In this document: piece by piece, positions 37,820-41,307 of the stretch
How positions within the stretch are numbered: position 1 is the first letter of the stretch
How the letters are laid out: each line of letters opens with the position of its first letter
Source of the DNA: Entomohabitans teleogrylli
GTDB lineage: Bacteria; Pseudomonadota; Gammaproteobacteria; Enterobacterales; Enterobacteriaceae
Length of the DNA: 41,307 nt
Assembly: GCF_001484765.1 (NCBI RefSeq)
Contig: NZ_KQ947385.1
Span: forward strand, 9,645-50,951
Direction: 5' to 3'
Position numbers and translations under genes: made by a program
Notes under the pieces: generated by a model
Database searches by the model: none
The model's input: only the letters and a program-made list of their open reading frames with translations
Told to the model about the DNA's origin: nothing

Positions 37820-39109
37820 ATGTTACTGGCAGGCGCTATTTTTGTCCTGACCATCGTTTTGGTTATCTGGCAGCCGAAGGGATTAGGGATCGGCTGGAGT
37901 GCGACGCTTGGCGCGGTACTGGCGTTGATTTCAGGCGTTGTCCATTTTGGTGATATCCCCGTGGTGTGGAATATCGTCTGGAATGCGACGGCGACCTTTA
38001 TTGCCGTGATTATTATCAGCCTGCTTCTTGATGAGTCTGGCTTTTTCGAATGGGCAGCGCTGCATGTTTCGCGTTGGGGCAGTGGTCGAGGTCGTTTGCT
38101 GTTTACGTATATCGTTCTGCTCGGCGCAGCGGTGGCGGCACTGTTTGCCAACGATGGCGCGGCACTTATTCTGACGCCGATTGTTATCGCCATGCTGCTG
38201 GCGCTAGGCTTCAGTAAAAGCACCACATTAGCATTCGTCATGGCTGCTGGTTTTATTGCCGATACAGCCAGCCTGCCGCTTATCGTCTCAAATCTGGTCA
38301 ACATCGTTTCGGCTGATTTCTTCCAACTGGGATTTACGGAATACGCGTCTGTTATGGTGCCGGTGGATATCGCCGCGATTATTGCCACGCTGGTGATGCT
38401 GCATCTGTTTTTCCGCAAGGATATTCCGCCAGCGTATGACCTGGAACGCCTGAAAGAGCCCGCGAAAGCGATCAACGATCTGGCAACGTTCAGAACCGGC
38501 TGGATGGTGTTGATTCTTCTGCTGGTTGGCTTTTTCGTCCTCGAACCTCTCGGTATTCCGGTCAGCGCGATTGCTGCCGTAGGGGCTGTCATTCTGTTTG
38601 CGGTGGCGAAACGAGGCCATGCCATCAACACCGGCAAAGTGCTGCGTGGTGCGCCGTGGCAGATAGTCATCTTCTCGCTGGGGATGTATCTGGTGGTCTA
38701 CGGTCTGCGCAACGCCGGGCTAACCGAATACCTTTCAGGTGTGCTGAATGTACTGGCGGATAAAGGACTCTGGGCCGCGACGTTTGGCACTGGCTTCCTG
38801 ACGGCTTTCCTCTCTTCCATTATGAACAATATGCCTACTGTGCTGGTTGGCGCGCTGTCTATCGATGGCAGTACCGCAACCAGCGTTATCAAAGAGGCGA
38901 TGATTTACGCTAACGTGATTGGCTGCGATCTGGGGCCGAAAATTACACCGATTGGTAGCCTGGCAACGCTGCTCTGGCTACATGTCCTTTCACAGAAGAA
39001 CATGACCATCACCTGGGGATACTATTTCCGCACCGGGATCGTCATGACTCTGCCTGTGCTGTTTGTAACGCTGGCGGCGCTGGCGCTACGTCTCTCTTTT
39101 ACTCTGTAA
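37820..39109 (+). CDS. arsB: Arsenite efflux transporter ArsB
   Basis: An inner-membrane As(OH)3/Sb(OH)3 antiporter that works alone with proton-motive force or as the channel for ArsA. It has 429 residues, equal to E. coli and R773 ArsB. It is hydrophobic throughout, with about 12 membrane segments; [33 protein letters not shown] and [14 protein letters not shown] are ion-transporter superfamily signatures. GGAGGAG precedes the ATG at 37820. Because ArsB can work without ArsA, resistance may survive the arsA truncation. Confidence 0.98.
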   Translation: MLLAGAIFVLTIVLVIWQPKGLGIGWSATLGAVLALISGVVHFGDIPVVWNIVWNATATFIAVIIISLLLDESGFFEWAALHVSRWGSGRGRLLFTYIVLLGAAVAALFANDGAALILTPIVIAMLLALGFSKSTTLAFVMAAGFIADTASLPLIVSNLVNIVSADFFQLGFTEYASVMVPVDIAAIIATLVMLHLFFRKDIPPAYDLERLKEPAKAINDLATFRTGWMVLILLLVGFFVLEPLGIPVSAIAAVGAVILFAVAKRGHAINTGKVLRGAPWQIVIFSLGMYLVVYGLRNAGLTEYLSGVLNVLADKGLWAATFGTGFLTAFLSSIMNNMPTVLVGALSIDGSTATSVIKEAMIYANVIGCDLGPKITPIGSLATLLWLHVLSQKNMTITWGYYFRTGIVMTLPVLFVTLAALALRLSFTL

Positions 39110-39121
39110 TGAGACACTGAT

Positions 39122-39547
39122 ATGAGCAACATTATCATTTATCACAACCCGGCCTGCGGAACGTCGCGTAATACACTGGAGATGATCCGCAACAGCGGTA
39201 ATGAACCGACCGTCATTCATTACCTTGAAAATCCACCGTCACGCAATGAGCTGGTCAAACTCATTGCAGATATGGGCATTTCAGTCCGGGCTTTGCTGCG
39301 CAAAAACGTCGAACCTTATGAAGAACTGGGGCTGGCGGAAGATAAGTTTACTGACGATCGGTTAATCGATTTTATGCTTCAGCATCCGATCCTGATTAAC
39401 CGTCCGATTGTGGTGACACCGTTGGGAACGCGCCTGTGCCGTCCGTCAGAAGTTGTTCTGGATATTCTTTCGGATGCGCAAAAAGGGGCATTTGCTAAGG
39501 AAGACGGCGAGAAAGTCGTTGATGAAACAGGTAAACGATTGAAATAA
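39122..39547 (+). CDS. arsC: Glutaredoxin-dependent arsenate reductase ArsC
   Basis: Reduces As(V) to As(III) for export, using glutathione and glutaredoxin. It has 141 residues. The catalytic Cys12 is in NPACGTSRNT. The arginines that form the oxyanion site are in ALLRKNVEPYEELG (near 60), NRPIVV (94) and GTRLCRP (107). It is twelve bases after arsB and the last gene of the operon, before a hairpin terminator. Confidence 0.98.
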   Translation: MSNIIIYHNPACGTSRNTLEMIRNSGNEPTVIHYLENPPSRNELVKLIADMGISVRALLRKNVEPYEELGLAEDKFTDDRLIDFMLQHPILINRPIVVTPLGTRLCRPSEVVLDILSDAQKGAFAKEDGEKVVDETGKRLK

Positions 39548-39552
39548 ATATA

Positions 39553-39572
39553 AAGGGGGCAGATGCCCCCTT
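39553..39572 (+). terminator. Terminator of the ars operon
   Basis: An 8-bp stem AAGGGGGC/GCCCCCTT with an AGAT loop, five bases after the arsC stop. The A/T flanks allow bidirectional use with the convergent acetyltransferase gene. Confidence 0.75.
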
Positions 39573-39581
39573 ATTCCTGCC

Positions 39582-40118
39582 TCAGAGCATAAGACCTGAA
39601 TCTTCTGGCAGAGTACTATTTCCTTCACCAGGTTTCATTTGCAGCAAAACCGTGTCAAGCCAGCGGCCATGTTTGAAACCAATGTTCTTTAATGTGCCTG
39701 TTTCAGTAAATCCTGCGCGGATATGCAGCGCAACAGAAGCGACGTTAGCGCTGTCACCCACAACAGCAATCATCTGACGATATCCCTGAGACTCGGCCCA
39801 TTTTAATGCATGATCGAGCAGTGCTTTTCCGACCCCCTGTCGCTGATACGCCGGATCAATATATATCGAATTTTCAACCGTAAACCGATAGGCATGGCGT
39901 TCGCGGTAACGGGAAATATAACAGTAGCCGATGACCGTATCGCCCTGCAGAGCGATAAACCTGGGAAGTCCCCGCGACTGAATGCTTTTCAGTCGGTTAA
40001 GCATCTCCTGCGTATCCGGAGGTTCGGTTTCGAAACTACCTGTACCATGCAGGACATGGTGAGCATAAATATTGCGTATTGCGGTAATGTGCTGTTCTTC
40101 AGCATTAATAATGTGCAT
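39582..40118 (-). CDS. GNAT acetyltransferase of the phosphinothricin/arsinothricin type (ArsN1/Pat-like)
   Basis: A 178-residue cytoplasmic N-acetyltransferase. The acetyl-CoA motif is YQRQGVGKALLDHALKWA near residue 90. TGSFETEPPDTQEM and YRFTVENSIYIDP are typical of phosphinothricin N-acetyltransferases and the MnaT/YncA group. The later VVGDSANVASVALHIRAGF matches the family's Asn-containing substrate and CoA region. Relatives next to ars genes (ArsN1) acetylate arsinothricin, an arsenic analogue of phosphinothricin, so an arsenic-linked role is attractive here, convergent to arsC. Alternatives are phosphinothricin or methionine sulfoximine as substrate. GGAG lies eight bases before the ATG, but the upstream DNA is a transposase remnant. 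Confidence 0.85.
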   Translation of the reverse strand: MHIINAEEQHITAIRNIYAHHVLHGTGSFETEPPDTQEMLNRLKSIQSRGLPRFIALQGDTVIGYCYISRYRERHAYRFTVENSIYIDPAYQRQGVGKALLDHALKWAESQGYRQMIAVVGDSANVASVALHIRAGFTETGTLKNIGFKHGRWLDTVLLQMKPGEGNSTLPEDSGLML

Positions 40119-40134
40119 CGTATTACTCCAGTAC

Positions 40135-40480
40135 CCGGTTTGATAAATGCCAGAACTACACCATGCTCTTCAGCCCATTGTGGTAGCGCCAGTGAGGCTA
40201 ATTCCGGCCCATTCGCATCTTCAGCGGATATCTGCGATTTGCCATTACTCTGTCCGGCACTCTGACCACTCGACGGGCCGGAATATTTAGGTCGATTTCT
40301 ATGTCAAGAGCCTCACGGTTAAAGTCATCCACCATCCATCATATTAAATGTCCGGAAGCGCCTGCTGCAGAGCAGCGCATCATGCATAAAATCATGGACA
40401 CGCCCTGGTTAAGTGACTCAGGCGTCGCCTGCGGTATTGGGTTACGTACCGCCAAACGCAGGTTTCCCTTACGACAAAAA
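40135..40480 (-). mobile_element. Decayed IS3-family transposase (orfB) fragment
   Basis: The minus strand encodes broken pieces of an IS3-type DDE transposase in changing frames. The order is FCRKGNLRLAVRNPI, DFMHDAL, RRFRTFN, VDDFNREALDIEIDLNIPA, RRVVRV, ANRRYPLKMRM, and LASLALPQWAEEHGVV with LAFIKPG. One base is missing before DFMHD. About seven bases are missing after MRM, where the family has MDNGPE, so a catalytic Asp is lost. Neither the N-terminal region nor the DDE end is present, and I see no terminal inverted repeats. It is inactive debris marking past transposition in the island. Confidence 0.85.
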
Positions 40481-41201
40481 AGTGAAGAGCCCGTTTTAAC
40501 GGGATACTTACATTCTCTCTCTATTTGATTTGTAGACTTGAAAAAGCTGAACTTATAAATATCCGACAATGAATATCTGCAATTCTGTCGGGATGACCAG
40601 GATGGGTATATTTCGGCGATATAAAATGTAAACCATAAGCTAAGTCTCTACTGAAATGGAAGAACAGAAAAATTTCTAATGTTGGGATGCATTCACATGC
40701 CGTCCCTTTCAGGGAGATTATTTTCTTTTTTTATATAAATAAAACTTAATCACTGCTTAGAATACTGGGGTGGGATTTATTTTGGTCAAATATTTTAAGC
40801 CGCGATTTTACTATTTTTTTTCTGACCGAGAATAAGTTAGATAGATGATGATTTATTAAATCAGAATAATCCAGGAATAACGTCGGTGAATATTCCTGGG
40901 TTATTCTACATAAAATTTATTTTAAAATAGGATAAATAAAGGTGAATTTTCTTAAAATGCATGCAGGAATCTCACTTTGTTCTGACAGGATAAATTTTTA
41001 TCCCTTAAAAATTTCCTATTTTTCAATAGGTATAAACGATCAATCATCAAGATACGATAGCTGTATTTTATCAATATATATTTATCGATCGGTACAAACA
41101 ATTATCCAGTTTTAATTCCCTGTTATATAAATTGCCTGAAACATTATTTCCAGTGATTCCAGGTGTTAAGTCCTGAATATTCTGTATTAAGTGGTGATAT
41201 A
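40481..41201. other. AT-rich, hairpin-rich non-coding region
   Basis: About 700 bp without a supportable gene, strongly AT-rich compared with the core. It has several dyads: 40863-40907, GGATAAA-TT-TTTATCC (40988-41003) and CCTATT-TTTC-AATAGG (41015-41030). Such DNA is typical of H-NS-silenced promoter regions of acquired fimbrial loci. Confidence 0.6.
40863..40907. repeat. 17-bp inverted repeat upstream of the fimbrial gene
   Basis: AGAATAATCCAGGAATA pairs with TATTCCTGGGTTATTCT (one G-T pair) around an 11-base spacer. There is no T-tract. It is the strongest dyad in the AT-rich region and may be a regulator site or an RNA hairpin. Confidence 0.65.
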
Positions 41202-41307
41202 ATGAAATTAATCTCTGTGTACTTTTCCGGTATATTTATATTATCACTGGCACTTCCCACCAGCGCTGCATTAACTATTGACCGTTCACGACTGGTGCTG
41301 AATGAAG
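41202..41307 (+). CDS. Probable periplasmic fimbrial chaperone, 5' end only
   Basis: An open frame from ATG 41202 runs off the window edge after 35 codons. It begins with a signal peptide, MKLISVYFSGIFILSLALP followed by TSAA, then the mature start LTIDRSRLVLNE. The pattern of a small beta-strand with Arg-containing DRSRLVLNE is the first strand of PapD/FimC-type pilus chaperones, which carry a conserved Arg near residue 8 of the mature protein. A chaperone delivers pilin subunits to an outer-membrane usher. No pilin gene precedes it, so either the operon begins with the chaperone or the pilin lies elsewhere. The call rests on a few residues. Confidence 0.55.
   Translation, partial: MKLISVYFSGIFILSLALPTSAALTIDRSRLVLNE

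Noticed and set aside
37777..38670. A 297-codon open frame antisense to arsB
   Set aside because: Serine- and threonine-rich shadow of a transmembrane gene; arsB is conserved on the plus strand.
40863..40907. Invertible fimbrial switch
   Set aside because: The inverted repeats are only 11 bases apart, too close to flank a promoter-bearing invertible segment.

Overview
The window is chromosomal DNA of a gamma-proteobacterium of the Enterobacteriaceae. About 30 proteins match Escherichia coli genes in length, motifs and local order (speC, mltC-yggX-mutY, trmB-yggL, fau-ssrS-zapA, ygfB-pepP-ubiH-ubiI, gcvTHP, ygfZ, sdhE-cptA, xerD-dsbC-recJ-prfB-lysS, actS, glyU). Long GC-rich third-position coding, several GTG starts and gene-order differences point to a relative of E. 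coli rather than E. coli itself. I cannot name the species from sequence alone.

Layout. 1-5549: a long structured leader, then ornithine decarboxylase speC facing the mltC-yggX-mutY operon; nupG, which lies between them in E. coli, is missing. 5550-8664: trmB-yggL, yggN, then the oppositely oriented fau, 6S RNA and zapA; yggN and fau stop codons are one base apart at a join not found in E. coli. 8834-13208: ygfB-pepP-ubiH-ubiI, ending in ubiquinone hydroxylases. 13246-18237: a regulatory region with GcvA-like and PurR-like sites, then the glycine cleavage operon gcvT-gcvH-gcvP. 18264-18930: six full and one partial copy of a ~105-bp tandem repeat carrying two hairpins per unit, followed by a GC-rich dyad-rich stretch. 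19335-24199 (minus strand): a membrane-anchored tri-heme cytochrome c peroxidase with an FNR-like site, 6-phospho-beta-glucosidase bglA, an RpiR-type regulator and an HD phosphohydrolase. 24418-34851: trhA(yqfA), ygfZ, sdhE-cptA, fldB, xerD-dsbC-recJ, prfB with its programmed frameshift, lysS and the LysM/M23 lipoprotein actS.

The core ends at a tRNA-Gly(CCC) gene (34948-35021). What follows looks acquired: an arsRDABC arsenic operon of the R773 type, in which arsA has an in-frame stop at codon 546 of 583; a convergent phosphinothricin-type acetyltransferase that could be an ArsN1-like arsinothricin resistance gene; a decayed IS3-family transposase; about 700 bp of AT-rich, hairpin-rich non-coding DNA; and the first 35 codons of a probable fimbrial chaperone running off the right edge.

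The themes are one-carbon and glycine metabolism with 6S RNA/fau, ubiquinone synthesis, DNA repair and recombination (mutY, recJ, xerD), oxidative folding (dsbC) and translation (prfB, lysS, glyU), with an accessory island after glyU. The least explained item is the tandem array downstream of gcvP.
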